50,205 bases of DNA from contig CAYXHF010000015.1 of the NCBI GenBank assembly GCA_964464815.1, positions 1-50,205 of the forward strand. Direction: 5' to 3'. The notes beneath the pieces were generated by a model that worked only from the letters and a program-made list of their open reading frames with translations, was not told the DNA's origin and made no database searches. Of this stretch, positions 7,375-15,270 are shown one piece after another (position 1 is the stretch's first letter; each line of letters begins with the position of its first letter). The stretch comes from UBA11524 sp964464815. GTDB taxonomy: Bacteria > Bacillota > Clostridia > Christensenellales > Aristaeellaceae. A program made the translations under genes and the position numbers.

Positions 7375-8754
7375 TTATGCTGTAGCCTTGGGTGCGCCGA
7401 TGCGCTTTTTCAGCTTGGCAATGCAGGAGAAGTAGCACGGGAACAGGAACGCGTCCGCCAGCAGCCACGCCGCCGGATTCGCACAGCACGCCGCCGCAAA
7501 GCCAAACGCCGGCACAAACAGCACGGCCACCACCGCGCGGCCAATCAGCTCCATCAGGCCCGCAATCATGGCCACCATCGTGTAGCCAAGGCCCTGAATG
7601 GAGAAGCGCACGATGTTGACGAACAGCAGCGGAATGTACAGCGCGCTATTGACCAGCAGGAACTGCTGCGCCATGTTGATGACCTCGATGCGGTTTTCGC
7701 TATCGCTGCTGATGAACAGACCAACCAGCGGCTTACCGAAGAAGTAAATCGCGACAAACGCCAGCACGCAGTAGACACAGCCGATGATACTGGCCGCTTT
7801 AAGACCCTCGTTGACACGCTCGACCTTGCGCGCGCCCACATTCTGGCCCGCAAAGGTCGCCATGGTCGATGCCAGCGCGTCAAACACGCAGCAGAAGAAC
7901 ATGCTCAGCTTGCCGCCAGCCGTCACCGCCGCCACCGCAATCGTGCCAATGCCATTGACGGCATACGTCACCGTCAGCGAACCGATGGCCGTGATGGAAT
8001 ACTGCAAGCCGAAGGGAATGCCCATCGTCAGCAGACGGCGCACGAACGGCGCACGAATGCGCTTGTCCTCCGGATGCATCTTCAGCACCGGGAAGTTACG
8101 GCGCAGCTTCACCAAGCACCACACGCCGCTGGTCAGCTGGCTGATTACCGTCGCCCAGGCCGCACCCTCCACGCCCATGTGGAAGGCCAGAATGAACAGA
8201 TAGTCCAGCGCAATGTTCATCAGGGCCGCGATGGTAATGGCGACCACGGGCGTTTTGCTATCGCCCAGCGAGCGCATGACGCCGCCGCACATGTTATACA
8301 GCACCGTCACCGGAATGGCAAAGAACACCGGCTGAATGTAGGCCACGGACATATCAATGATGTCCTCCGGCGTTTGCAGCATGCGCAGCAGCTGCGGCGA
8401 GAAGAAGCCCGTCAGCAGGCCCATGATGACGGAGATGATGGCGCACAGATACACCGAGTGCATCACATAGCGGCGCATTTCCGTCTCATCCTTCGCACCA
8501 AACGCCTGCGCAATCGGAATCGAGAAGCCCGAGCAGATGCCCATGCAGAAGCCGTTAATCAGGAAGTTCAGCGAACCGGTATCACCCACAGCCGCCAGCG
8601 CCTCCGTGCCCAGCACGCCGCCAACCACCATGGTATCCATAAAGCTATACAGCTGCTGGAAGAGGAAACCGCCCAGCAGCGGCAGAGAGAAAGTCAAAAT
8701 CAGTTTCAGTGGCGAACCCTGCGTCATATCGCGGGTCATGTTCTTCTGCGCCAT
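7375..8754 (-). CDS. MATE family efflux transporter
   Basis: 459 residues, the normal length for MATE pumps, with about 12 hydrophobic helices in two related halves. The N-terminus has the family pattern: a polar start, PLKLILTFSLPLLGG, QQLYSFMDTMVVG and a GTEALAAVG segment. MATE proteins export cationic drugs or metabolites with Na+ or H+ exchange; the substrate here cannot be told. Start: AAAGGA is 9 bp before the ATG and the promoter ends 48 bp upstream. Monocistronic between two terminators. It is one of two MATE genes in the window, only distantly similar to the one at 13822. Confidence 0.92.
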   Translation of the reverse strand: MAQKNMTRDMTQGSPLKLILTFSLPLLGGFLFQQLYSFMDTMVVGGVLGTEALAAVGDTGSLNFLINGFCMGICSGFSIPIAQAFGAKDETEMRRYVMHSVYLCAIISVIMGLLTGFFSPQLLRMLQTPEDIIDMSVAYIQPVFFAIPVTVLYNMCGGVMRSLGDSKTPVVAITIAALMNIALDYLFILAFHMGVEGAAWATVISQLTSGVWCLVKLRRNFPVLKMHPEDKRIRAPFVRRLLTMGIPFGLQYSITAIGSLTVTYAVNGIGTIAVAAVTAGGKLSMFFCCVFDALASTMATFAGQNVGARKVERVNEGLKAASIIGCVYCVLAFVAIYFFGKPLVGLFISSDSENRIEVINMAQQFLLVNSALYIPLLFVNIVRFSIQGLGYTMVAMIAGLMELIGRAVVAVLFVPAFGFAAACCANPAAWLLADAFLFPCYFSCIAKLKKRIGAPKATA

Positions 8755-8801
8755 CGTGCATTGTCCTTTCGTCAGAAAAAAAGTGTGGGCATGAACGCCT
8801 A

Positions 8802-8830
8802 TTTATAGCATGTTTTTCTGCACTTTGCAA
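8802..8830 (-). promoter_or_regulatory. Promoter for the MATE gene
   Basis: On the minus strand TTGCAA (8825-8830) and TATAAA (8802-8807) stand 17 bp apart, 48 bp upstream of the start codon. Confidence 0.7.
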
Positions 8831-8891
8831 GAGGGTTACGAACTTTTTTTCAGGAAAAAATGGCGCGTAAAGGGAAAGTAACATGAACGGC

Positions 8892-8930
8892 AAAAAAATG
8901 CCCGGAGCGTATCGTTGTGATACACTCCGG
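8892..8930 (-). terminator. Terminator of the deoB-punA-SDR transcript
   Basis: CCGGAG-c-GTATC (8902-8913) pairs with GATAC-a-CTCCGG (8919-8930). Seven A at 8892-8898 give a U tract in the minus-strand RNA. The palindromic element at 8951-9051 stands between this terminator and the last gene of the operon. Confidence 0.8.
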
Positions 8931-8950
8931 TGCTTTTCGCCAGGATGCTG

Positions 8951-9051
8951 CTTGCCTCGCTCAACCCCTTGGCTCTCCCTCTGGGAGAGCTGTCGGCCCT
9001 GGCCGACTGAGAGGGCCGCCTCCGCAACGCGCCTGTCGCTTGCCTCGCTCA
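8951..9051. repeat. Palindromic intergenic element flanked by a 13-bp direct repeat
   Basis: GGCTCTCCC tct GGGAGAGC and a following TGTCGGCC/GGCCGAC pair make two adjacent hairpins (about 8971-9007). CTTGCCTCGCTCA occurs at 8951-8963 and again at 9039-9051; the second copy contains the stop codon of the SDR gene. Elements of this hairpin style are frequent in clostridial intergenic regions. The direct repeat could be a target duplication made on insertion or part of the element itself. Confidence 0.6.
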
Positions 9052-9783
9052 GACAACCAATCCGCCATTCACGCCCAGCACCTGGCCCGTAATAAAGGAA
9101 GCCTTTTCACTGGCCAGGAAGTAGATGGCCTCCGCGCATTCCTCTGCTTCGCCGATGCGCCCCAGCGGCGTTTCCTCCGCCAGCGCCTCCATGTCTTCTT
9201 CCGTCAGTGAGGCATTCATCGGCGTGCGAATCACCCCCGGCGTGACGCAGTTGACACGCACACCACTCGGGCCGACCTCCTTCGCCACAGCCTTTGTCAG
9301 GCCAATGACCGCCGCCTTTGTCGAGGAGTAGGCCGCCTCACAGCTGGCACCAACTTCGCCCCACATACTGCTGACGTTGACAATCGCGCCACTTTCGCGC
9401 GATACCATTCCCGGCAGAACTTCCCGTTGCAGGTGGAACATGCCGTCCACGTTGATGGAGAAGATGTGTCGCCACTGTGCATCGTCCATATCGCTCAGCA
9501 AGCCACGATGCGCCACACCCGCGCAGTTGACCAGCACGTCAATATGCTTGTCCAGGCGCAGGATATCGCGCACGGTGCTTTTCACCTGCGCCGCATCGGC
9601 AATGTCACATGCGCGCCAGCTGACGTCCAGTCCTTCGCCGCGCAGCTGCTGCGTCAAGGCCTGCGCCTTTTCCGTTTGGTGACAGCACAGGAAGACCACG
9701 GCATACCCGTTTTTCGCAAACAGGCGCACGCACGCTTCCCCAATGCCACTGCTGCCGCCGCTAATCAGTGCAATTCGCCGCAT
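9049..9783 (-). CDS. SDR family oxidoreductase (FabG-like)
   Basis: 244 residues, a classical short-chain dehydrogenase/reductase. Cofactor loop GGSSGIG at 9-15, NCAG at 86-89 (usual NNAG), catalytic Asn 111, Ser 138 or 139, Tyr 152 and Lys 156 in YSSTK, and the PGVIRTPM motif after the active site. These show an NAD(P)(H)-dependent carbonyl/alcohol oxidoreductase; FabG-like 3-oxoacyl-ACP reductase is the nearest general label, but it stands alone, without fatty-acid genes. It starts 3 bp after the punA stop, with GGGAGA inside the punA end as ribosome binding site, so it is the third gene of the nucleoside salvage operon. Its stop codon lies inside a direct repeat of a palindromic element. 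Confidence 0.88.
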   Translation of the reverse strand: MRRIALISGGSSGIGEACVRLFAKNGYAVVFLCCHQTEKAQALTQQLRGEGLDVSWRACDIADAAQVKSTVRDILRLDKHIDVLVNCAGVAHRGLLSDMDDAQWRHIFSINVDGMFHLQREVLPGMVSRESGAIVNVSSMWGEVGASCEAAYSSTKAAVIGLTKAVAKEVGPSGVRVNCVTPGVIRTPMNASLTEEDMEALAEETPLGRIGEAEECAEAIYFLASEKASFITGQVLGVNGGLVV

Positions 9784-9786
9784 GAC

Positions 9787-10614
9787 TTATGCGTCTCCCA
9801 TCGTGCGGATGGTTTCGTCCAGCAAGGCGCGGAAGGTGCCCTTCACACGCGCCGCCGTCTCGATAACCTCCTGCTCATCCAGCAGCTGGTCAAGGATGCC
9901 CGCCGCCATGTTCGTGATGCAGCTCACGCCCAGCACGCGCATGCCGCAGTGACGCGCCACAATCGTTTCCGGCACGGTGGACATGCCCACAGCATCCGCA
10001 CCCAGAATGCGCGCCATGCGCACCTCTGCGGGCGTTTCATACGTCGGGCCGTTCATCCACATGTAGACGCCCTTCTTGAGGTCAATGCCCAGCTTGTCGG
10101 CCGCCTGCTGGCAGGTCTGCATCAGCTGAACATCATACGCATGCGTCATATCCGGGAAGCGCACGCCGAATTCCGACAGGTTCTGACCCGTCAGCGGATT
10201 ATGCCCGGACATGTTGATGAAATCGGAAATCATCATCAGGCAGCCCTGCGCAAAGTCCGTGTTCACGCCACCCGCCGCATTGGTCACCAGCAGCGTCTTC
10301 ACGCCCAGCAGTGCCATCACGCGCACAGGCATCGTCACGTCCTTGAGGTCATAGCCCTCATAGTAGTGGAAGCGCCCCTGCATCATGCACACGCGCTTGC
10401 CGTGCAGCTTGCCCGTCCACCAGCGACCCGCATGGCCGGGTGCGGTCGATACCGGGAAGCCCGGAATGTCCTTGTATTCGATGTACTTGGCATCCTCCAG
10501 CGCGTTCACATAGTCGCCCAGACCAGAGCCGAGAATCACGCCGATTTCCGCCTCGCCAACGGCCTGACGAATCGCCTCTGCCGCCGTGTGGAGCTTGTTC
10601 ATGTATTCCTGCAT
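9787..10614 (-). CDS. punA: Purine-nucleoside phosphorylase
   Basis: 275 residues, the size of trimeric (type I) PNPs. ILGSGLG near the N-terminus, the phosphate/ribose segment GRFHYYEGY, TNAAGGVN, NGPTYETPAE and VGMSTVPE match the family. It splits purine (deoxy)nucleosides with phosphate to base and (deoxy)ribose 1-phosphate in the cytoplasm. The upstream phosphopentomutase then converts the sugar phosphate to the 5-phosphate form. AAGGAGG lies 8 bp before the start; the deoB stop is 13 bp upstream, so the two are co-transcribed. Confidence 0.93.
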   Translation of the reverse strand: MQEYMNKLHTAAEAIRQAVGEAEIGVILGSGLGDYVNALEDAKYIEYKDIPGFPVSTAPGHAGRWWTGKLHGKRVCMMQGRFHYYEGYDLKDVTMPVRVMALLGVKTLLVTNAAGGVNTDFAQGCLMMISDFINMSGHNPLTGQNLSEFGVRFPDMTHAYDVQLMQTCQQAADKLGIDLKKGVYMWMNGPTYETPAEVRMARILGADAVGMSTVPETIVARHCGMRVLGVSCITNMAAGILDQLLDEQEVIETAARVKGTFRALLDETIRTMGDA

Positions 10615-10627
10615 CGTATGTTCCTCC

Positions 10628-11791
10628 TTATCGAATGTCGTTCATGAAGGACGTCGCGCCGAAGCGATCGGGCAGGCCCAGCCATTCGGCACACGTCGCG
10701 GCAATGTCCGCATACGTGGTGCGCACGCCCAGATTCACCAGACGGTTCATTTTCTTGTGATAAATCATCAGCGGGATATGCTCGCGCGTGTGATCCGTGC
10801 CGTGGAAGGTCGGGTCGCAGCCGTGGTCGGCGGTGACAATCAGCAAGTCCTCCTCGCCCAGCAGCGAAATGATTTCCGGCAGCTTGCCATCGAAGTATTC
10901 CAACGCCGCCGCAAAGCCCTGCGGATCACGGCGATGGCCGTAGAGCATGTCCGTATCCACCAGATTGGTGAAGCACAAGCCGTCAAAGGGCTTGCGCATA
11001 TAGTCCAGCCATGCCTCGATGCAGGCCGGATTGCCAGCGGCATGGTTCGATCCGGTCAGGCCGCGCAGGGCGAAAATGTCCTCAATCTTGCCCACGCCGT
11101 AGGATTCCATGCCTGCCTCCTTCACCGCATCCAGCAGCGTGCGGCCAAAGGGCGGCACGGCATAGTCGCGGCGGCCACTCGTGCGCTTGAATTCGCCCGC
11201 CCTTTCACCAACGAACGGACGCGCAATCACGCGACCCACGCACAAATCGCCCGTGAGCATTTCGCGCGCGATGCGGCACATTTCGTACAGCTCCTCAATC
11301 GAGAAAATCGCCTCGTTGCAGGCAATCTGGAACACGCTGTCGGCGGAGGTATAGACGATGGGCGTCTTGTTCTTCAGATGCTCCTCACCCAGCTCATCCA
11401 AAATGGCCGTACCGGAGGCCGGCTTGTTGCCAATCACCTTGTAGCCGATGCGCTCCTCAAAGGCGCGGAGGAAGTCCTCCGGGAAGCCGTTGGGGAAGGT
11501 CGGGAAAGGCTTTTCGAGCGTCACGCCGCTGATTTCCCAGTGGCCGGTGGTCGTATCCTTGCCCTTGCTGGCCTCACGGCAGACGCCATAGGCACACACA
11601 GCCGACGCATCCGCCGGATAGTGCGCCCCTTCAATCTGGCCCAGACCAATCCTGGCCATGTTGGGCAAATGTGGCTTGGCCACATCCACCGCATGACCAA
11701 TCGTGCAGGCGCCCACATCACCATATTCCGCCGCGTCCGGCAGGTAGCCCACGCCAGCGGCATCCAGCACGGTTAAAAACACACGCTTCAT
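10628..11791 (-). CDS. deoB: Phosphopentomutase
   Basis: 387 residues, full length for DeoB. Alkaline-phosphatase superfamily metal motifs are present: LDAAGVG and PDAAEYGDVG at the N-terminus, GKDTTTGHWE, ARPFVGE, NLVDTDMLYGH and TADHGCDPT with GTDHTRE at the C-terminus. The enzyme interconverts (deoxy)ribose 1- and 5-phosphate with Mn2+. It opens the salvage operon deoB-punA-SDR, which feeds nucleoside sugars into central metabolism. AAGGAG is 10 bp before the start. Its 5' leader of roughly 60 nt contains a small GC-rich hairpin. Confidence 0.95.
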   Translation of the reverse strand: MKRVFLTVLDAAGVGYLPDAAEYGDVGACTIGHAVDVAKPHLPNMARIGLGQIEGAHYPADASAVCAYGVCREASKGKDTTTGHWEISGVTLEKPFPTFPNGFPEDFLRAFEERIGYKVIGNKPASGTAILDELGEEHLKNKTPIVYTSADSVFQIACNEAIFSIEELYEMCRIAREMLTGDLCVGRVIARPFVGERAGEFKRTSGRRDYAVPPFGRTLLDAVKEAGMESYGVGKIEDIFALRGLTGSNHAAGNPACIEAWLDYMRKPFDGLCFTNLVDTDMLYGHRRDPQGFAAALEYFDGKLPEIISLLGEEDLLIVTADHGCDPTFHGTDHTREHIPLMIYHKKMNRLVNLGVRTTYADIAATCAEWLGLPDRFGATSFMNDIR

Positions 11792-11828
11792 ACGCTATTT
11801 TCTCCTTATTCAATCCATTGTAGCCTCT

Positions 11829-11844
11829 GCCGCATCCCTGCGGC
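11829..11844 (-). other. Hairpin in the deoB leader
   Basis: GCCGCA (11829-11834) and TGCGGC (11839-11844) form a perfect 6-bp stem with a 4-nt loop between the deoB promoter and its start codon. It has no U tract. It may stabilise or tune the mRNA; no regulator is identified. Confidence 0.45.
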
Positions 11845-11854
11845 CGCTATTATC

Positions 11855-11883
11855 ATTATACACGAGAAATTCCGCTTTGAAAA
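11855..11883 (-). promoter_or_regulatory. Promoter for deoB-punA-SDR
   Basis: Minus strand: TTTTCA (11878-11883) and TATAAT (11855-11860) with 17 bp between them. It is back to back with the promoter of the HAD gene; the two -35 boxes are only 2 bp apart, so the polymerases would compete. Confidence 0.7.
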
Positions 11884-11885
11884 GG

Positions 11886-11914
11886 TTGTTTTTTGTCCAA
11901 AAATCGTGTATGAT
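11886..11914 (+). promoter_or_regulatory. Promoter for the HAD hydrolase gene
   Basis: TTGTTT (11886-11891) and TATGAT (11909-11914) with a 17-bp spacer. The start codon follows 19 bp later, which gives a very short leader. Confidence 0.6.
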
Positions 11915-11933
11915 AGCATTGAGGTGAAAAATT

Positions 11934-12575
11934 ATGTTGCGTACCTTTGATGACAAGTATACGACCATGCCCTGGGACGAAATTGACGCCGTTGTCTTTG
12001 ACGTCGGTCAAGTGCTGTTGACCTTTGAACCGCCGCTGATTTTGCAGGAATACCTGCCCGAGCATCCGGAGCTGCATCCGGTGCTGCTGCAAAAAATCTT
12101 CCGTTCGCCCTACTGGCTGATGCGCGACCGTGGCACCATCACGCGCGAGGAGGCCATTGACCTGATGACCGGGCGCGACGAAAGCCTTCGCCCCTACATC
12201 GCCCATATCATGGGCACATGGGTGCAGATGAAGGACGTGATTCAGGAGGGCGTGAACACACTGCGCATCTGCAAGGCGCACGGCAAAAAGCTCTACGTCC
12301 TGTCCAACTACCCCACTGATGCCTTCGCCGTGGTGGAAAACAAGTATGATTTCTTCCAGCTGTTTGACCAACGCTTCGTTTCCGCACGCTTGCAAATGGT
12401 CAAGCCCGACGAAAACATCTTCCAGCATGTGATTTCGACCACCGGCCACACGCCTTCGCGCGTCCTGTTTCTGGACGATTCGCCCCAGAATATCGAGGCC
12501 GCCCTGCTCTATGGCTGGCAGGCAATTTGCTACAATCGCCCGGGCAAGCTGACGGAATTTTTTGCCGACGTGTAA
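11934..12575 (+). CDS. HAD superfamily hydrolase (YihX-like)
   Basis: 213 residues with all four HAD motifs: nucleophile Asp 23 in FDVGQV (the DxG variant seen in YihX-type enzymes), Ser in VLSNYP, Lys in MVKPDE, and the acidic pair in FLDDS. A helical cap lies between motifs I and II. These proteins are cytoplasmic Mg2+-dependent phosphatases acting on sugar phosphates or related small molecules; the substrate is not determined by sequence. GAGGTG stands 7 bp before the start. It diverges from the nucleoside salvage operon and precedes the ribosomal operon, without evident functional link. Confidence 0.88.
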   Translation: MLRTFDDKYTTMPWDEIDAVVFDVGQVLLTFEPPLILQEYLPEHPELHPVLLQKIFRSPYWLMRDRGTITREEAIDLMTGRDESLRPYIAHIMGTWVQMKDVIQEGVNTLRICKAHGKKLYVLSNYPTDAFAVVENKYDFFQLFDQRFVSARLQMVKPDENIFQHVISTTGHTPSRVLFLDDSPQNIEAALLYGWQAICYNRPGKLTEFFADV

Positions 12576-12633
12576 TCCGCGCAAAAAGTCTGCAAAAAAA
12601 CGCGCTTTCCCTTGCAAAAGCCGCATTTTTTTC

Positions 12634-12662
12634 TTGACAGAGGGCACAAAAAGTGCTATGAT
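12634..12662 (+). promoter_or_regulatory. Promoter of the L21-L27 operon
   Basis: TTGACA (12634-12639) and TATGAT (12657-12662) with a 17-bp spacer, about 90 bp before the rplU start, leaving space for the structured leader. Confidence 0.85.
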
Positions 12663-12667
12663 GTTAG

Positions 12668-12743
12668 TTGGCCGCACGGGAGAGGTCTGCCTAAATGCGC
12701 ATCTGCGCAACCTCAGATCCCGGCGAGTATATATGAGGAGGTG
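12668..12743 (+). ncRNA. Probable ribosomal protein L21 leader
   Basis: The leader folds into a stem of CGG/CCG (12677-12679 and 12720-12722) plus GGTCTG/CAGATC (12684-12689 and 12714-12719), capped by a GCGC/GCGC hairpin (about 12697-12708). The ribosome binding site GAGGAGGTG (12735-12743) follows. L21 leaders that control rplU-ysxB-rpmA are established in Firmicutes; the position and gene order match. The exact consensus could not be checked here. Confidence 0.65.
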
Positions 12744-12752
12744 CTTATTGTC

Positions 12753-13061
12753 ATGTACGCAATCATCAGCGCTGGCAACAAGCAGTACAAGGTTTCTCAG
12801 GGTGAAACCATCTACATCGACAAGGTGAATCAGGAAGACGGTTCCGCGATCTCCTTCGAAGCCATCATGGTCGTCAACGACGGCGACGTGAAGGTCGGCA
12901 ACCCCACTGTTCCCGGTGTGACTGTTGAAGGCAAGATCATCGGCCAGGTCAAGGGCGAGAAGATCAAGATCTACAAGTATAAGTCCAAGAAGAACTACCA
13001 TCGTCGTGCCGGCCATCGTCAGCCCTACACGAAGGTGGAGATTACCGCCATTAACGCGTAA
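12753..13061 (+). CDS. rplU: 50S ribosomal protein L21
   Basis: 102 residues, the normal length. It begins MYAIISAGNKQYKV and includes the conserved basic C-terminal stretch KKNYHRRAGHRQPYT, where L21 contacts 23S rRNA. The start at 12753 has GAGGAGGTG 9 bp upstream. The stop overlaps the start of the next gene (TAATG), so translation is coupled with prp. Expression is probably autoregulated through the leader. Confidence 0.97.
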   Translation: MYAIISAGNKQYKVSQGETIYIDKVNQEDGSAISFEAIMVVNDGDVKVGNPTVPGVTVEGKIIGQVKGEKIKIYKYKSKKNYHRRAGHRQPYTKVEITAINA

Positions 13062-13399
13062 TGACGCGGGCTGTGCTTTTTAAGGACGCTGCCGGACGCA
13101 TTCAGGGTGTTTCCGTCAAGGGACATTCCGGATACGCGGAGGAAGGCAGCGACATCGTCTGCGCGGGCATTTCCGCTTTGGTCATCACGACCGATCAGGC
13201 GCTTTGCACCCTGGTGGGCATTGCCCCCATTGAGCATGGCGGTGAGGACGGGTTTGCAGAAATTCTGCTGCCGGATGCCTTGACTGATCAGCAGATGGAA
13301 CAGGCGCAGCTGCTCTTTGGTGCGCTCCAGCTTGGCCTTCAGGGCATTGCGGAGCAGTATCCAGCGTATTTTCGGCTGACCACCCAGCGGGTGCGTTGA
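13061..13399 (+). CDS. prp: Ribosomal-processing cysteine protease Prp
   Basis: 112 residues. The Prp/YsxB signature is clear: GHSGYAEEGSDIVCAGIS, with catalytic His at 22 and Cys at 34. Prp removes the N-terminal extension of L27 in Firmicutes and related groups, a step essential for ribosome assembly where studied. The neighbouring L27 indeed carries such an extension. The start codon overlaps the rplU stop. Confidence 0.95.
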   Translation: MTRAVLFKDAAGRIQGVSVKGHSGYAEEGSDIVCAGISALVITTDQALCTLVGIAPIEHGGEDGFAEILLPDALTDQQMEQAQLLFGALQLGLQGIAEQYPAYFRLTTQRVR

Positions 13400-13436
13400 G
13401 CCATCGACCTGATACATAAATTGGAGGGGTATTACC

Positions 13437-13721
13437 ATGATGAAGTTGAATCTTCAGCTGTTCGCTCATAAGAAAGGTATGGGTTCTACCCGTAACGGCC
13501 GCGACAGCGAATCCAAGCGCCTTGGACCGAAGCGTGCCGACGGTCAGTTCTCCCAGGCTGGCAACATCCTCGTTCGTCAGCGTGGCACCAAGATTCATCC
13601 CGGCCTGAACGTGGGCATCGGCAAGGACGACACCCTGTTCGCCCTGGTGAGCGGTGTTGTTCGCTTCGAGCGTCTTGGCCGCGACAAGAAGCAGGTTTCC
13701 GTCTATCCTGTGGCGGAATAA
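13437..13721 (+). CDS. rpmA: 50S ribosomal protein L27 with Prp-cleavable N-terminus
   Basis: 94 residues as encoded. The N-terminus MMKLNLQLF before AHKKGMGST matches the nine-residue leader that Prp removes in Firmicutes, so the mature form should start at Ala 10 and have 85 residues. The rest, with GRDSESKRLG and RQRGTKIHPG, is typical L27. Two adjacent ATG codons (13437 and 13440) could serve as start; GGAGGGG is close upstream of both. Last gene of the operon, followed by a strong terminator. Confidence 0.96.
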   Translation: MMKLNLQLFAHKKGMGSTRNGRDSESKRLGPKRADGQFSQAGNILVRQRGTKIHPGLNVGIGKDDTLFALVSGVVRFERLGRDKKQVSVYPVAE

Positions 13722-13742
13722 TCGCTTCCTCAAAAAGGTTTC

Positions 13743-13790
13743 AAAACGCCTGACTATCGCAGCAATGCGCGGTCAGGCGTTTTGCTTTTC
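13743..13790 (+). terminator. Terminator of the L21-L27 operon
   Basis: AAAACGCCTGAC (13743-13754) pairs perfectly with GTCAGGCGTTTT (13772-13783), followed by GCTTTTC. Confidence 0.9.
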
Positions 13791-13821
13791 TGCAAATCGT
13801 GCTTTACATGAGGTGTTTGCC

Positions 13822-15204
13822 ATGATGCGTCTGTTCCGCACATCCCCGAAAAAGCTGCCCGCACCGCCGGAGGAAATGCTCTTCTCCTCCAACGACTTGA
13901 AGCAGCTGCTCATTCCCTTGCTGGTGGAGCAATTCCTCGTCGTCTTAATCGGCATGATAGATACCGTGATGGTCTCCTCCTGCGGTGAACAGGCCATGAG
14001 CGGCGTTTCGCTGGTGGATAGCATCAACGTCCTGCTCATCGGCGTCTTTTCGGCCCTGGCCACCGGCGGCGCGGTGCTGGTCAGCCAGTATCTGGGGCAA
14101 AAGAAGCTGCAAGAGGCACAAACGGCCGCGAAGATGCTGTTCTATGTCGTTCTGCTCTTCTCCTGCCTGATTATGGCCGTCTGCCTGCTGTTCCGCAAGC
14201 CCTTGCTCCTGCTGATTTTCGGCAGTGTCGAGGAGGAGGTCATGGCCGCCAGCCAGTCCTACTTCCTGCTCTCTGCCCTGTCCTACCCGGTCATTGCCAT
14301 TTACAATGCCTACTGCGCCCTGCTGCGCTGCATCGGCAATCCAAAGGCCACCATGCGCTCCTCGGCCATCATGAATGTGGTCAATTTGATTGGCAACTCC
14401 CTGACGATTTACGTACTCGGCTGGGGCGTGGTGGGCGCTGGCCTTGCGACGCTGATTTCCCGCGCCGTGGGTGCATATATCACCCAGCGGGCGTTGCGCG
14501 AGCCGACCTGCCGCGTTCCCTATCCGGGCATGTTCCCGCTGGAATGGCGCGGCGCGGAGGTCAAGAAGATTCTGACCGTCGGCATCCCCAGTGGCTTCGA
14601 GAACGGTCTGTTCCAGCTGGGTAAATTGATGCTGCTGCGCCTGATTGCCACCTTTGGCACGGTCAGCACCGCCGCCAATGCCGTTGGCAACACGCTCGGC
14701 TCCTTCCAGTGCCTGCCCGGCAACGCCATCGGACTGGCCATGATTGCCGTCGTCGGCCAGTGCTGTGGCGCGCGCAAGTTTGATCAGGCGCGCTACTACA
14801 CGCGTCGCCTGATGCAGATTGTCTATCTGTGCATGGGTACGCTGAACATCCTGATGCTGCTGTGCAATCCCATCATCACCCTGCCCTTCAACCTCTCGCC
14901 CGATGCGACGGTGCTGGCACGGCAGATTGTGGCGCTGCATGGCGCGGGCTGCGTGCTGCTCTGGCCGATGTCGTTCGTGCTGCCCAACGCCCTTCGCGCG
15001 GCGGGCGATGCACGCTTCACGATGATTGTCTCCATCATTTCGATGGCATCCTTCCGCATCCTGTTCGGCTACCTGCTGTCGCTGTATTTCGGCATGGGCG
15101 TGCTGGGCGTCTGGACAGCCATGCAGATTGACTGGATTTGCCGCATCACATGCTTCATCCTTCGCTGGCGCTCCGGGCGCTGGCAGACAAAAGCGCTTGT
15201 ATAA
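13822..15204 (+). CDS. MATE family efflux transporter
   Basis: 460 residues with about 12 membrane helices. The N-terminal helix region LKQLLIPLLVEQFLVVLIGMIDTVMVS, given here only to show its pattern of a hydrophobic segment followed by MIDTVMVS, and a GAVLVSQYLGQ segment are typical of MATE pumps. An upstream charged tail of about 25 residues precedes the first helix. Start: GAGGTG (13810-13815) is 6 bp before the ATG at 13822 and 9 bp before a second ATG at 13825. It follows the rpmA terminator, and no convincing promoter of its own was seen. Substrate unknown. Confidence 0.9.
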   Translation: MMRLFRTSPKKLPAPPEEMLFSSNDLKQLLIPLLVEQFLVVLIGMIDTVMVSSCGEQAMSGVSLVDSINVLLIGVFSALATGGAVLVSQYLGQKKLQEAQTAAKMLFYVVLLFSCLIMAVCLLFRKPLLLLIFGSVEEEVMAASQSYFLLSALSYPVIAIYNAYCALLRCIGNPKATMRSSAIMNVVNLIGNSLTIYVLGWGVVGAGLATLISRAVGAYITQRALREPTCRVPYPGMFPLEWRGAEVKKILTVGIPSGFENGLFQLGKLMLLRLIATFGTVSTAANAVGNTLGSFQCLPGNAIGLAMIAVVGQCCGARKFDQARYYTRRLMQIVYLCMGTLNILMLLCNPIITLPFNLSPDATVLARQIVALHGAGCVLLWPMSFVLPNALRAAGDARFTMIVSIISMASFRILFGYLLSLYFGMGVLGVWTAMQIDWICRITCFILRWRSGRWQTKALV

Positions 15205-15213
15205 TACCAGCAT

Positions 15214-15260
15214 GAAAAAACAGCTCCGATGTCGCCATTATTGGCCCATCGGAGCTGCTT
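15214..15260. terminator. Bidirectional terminator
   Basis: CAGCTCCGATG (15221-15231) pairs with CATCGGAGCTG (15247-15257), with an inner GCC/GGC. Seven bases of mostly A (15214-15220) give a U tract for the minus-strand giant gene; the right side has only a weak T tract for the MATE gene. Confidence 0.85.
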
Positions 15261-15270
15261 TGTTATCATG

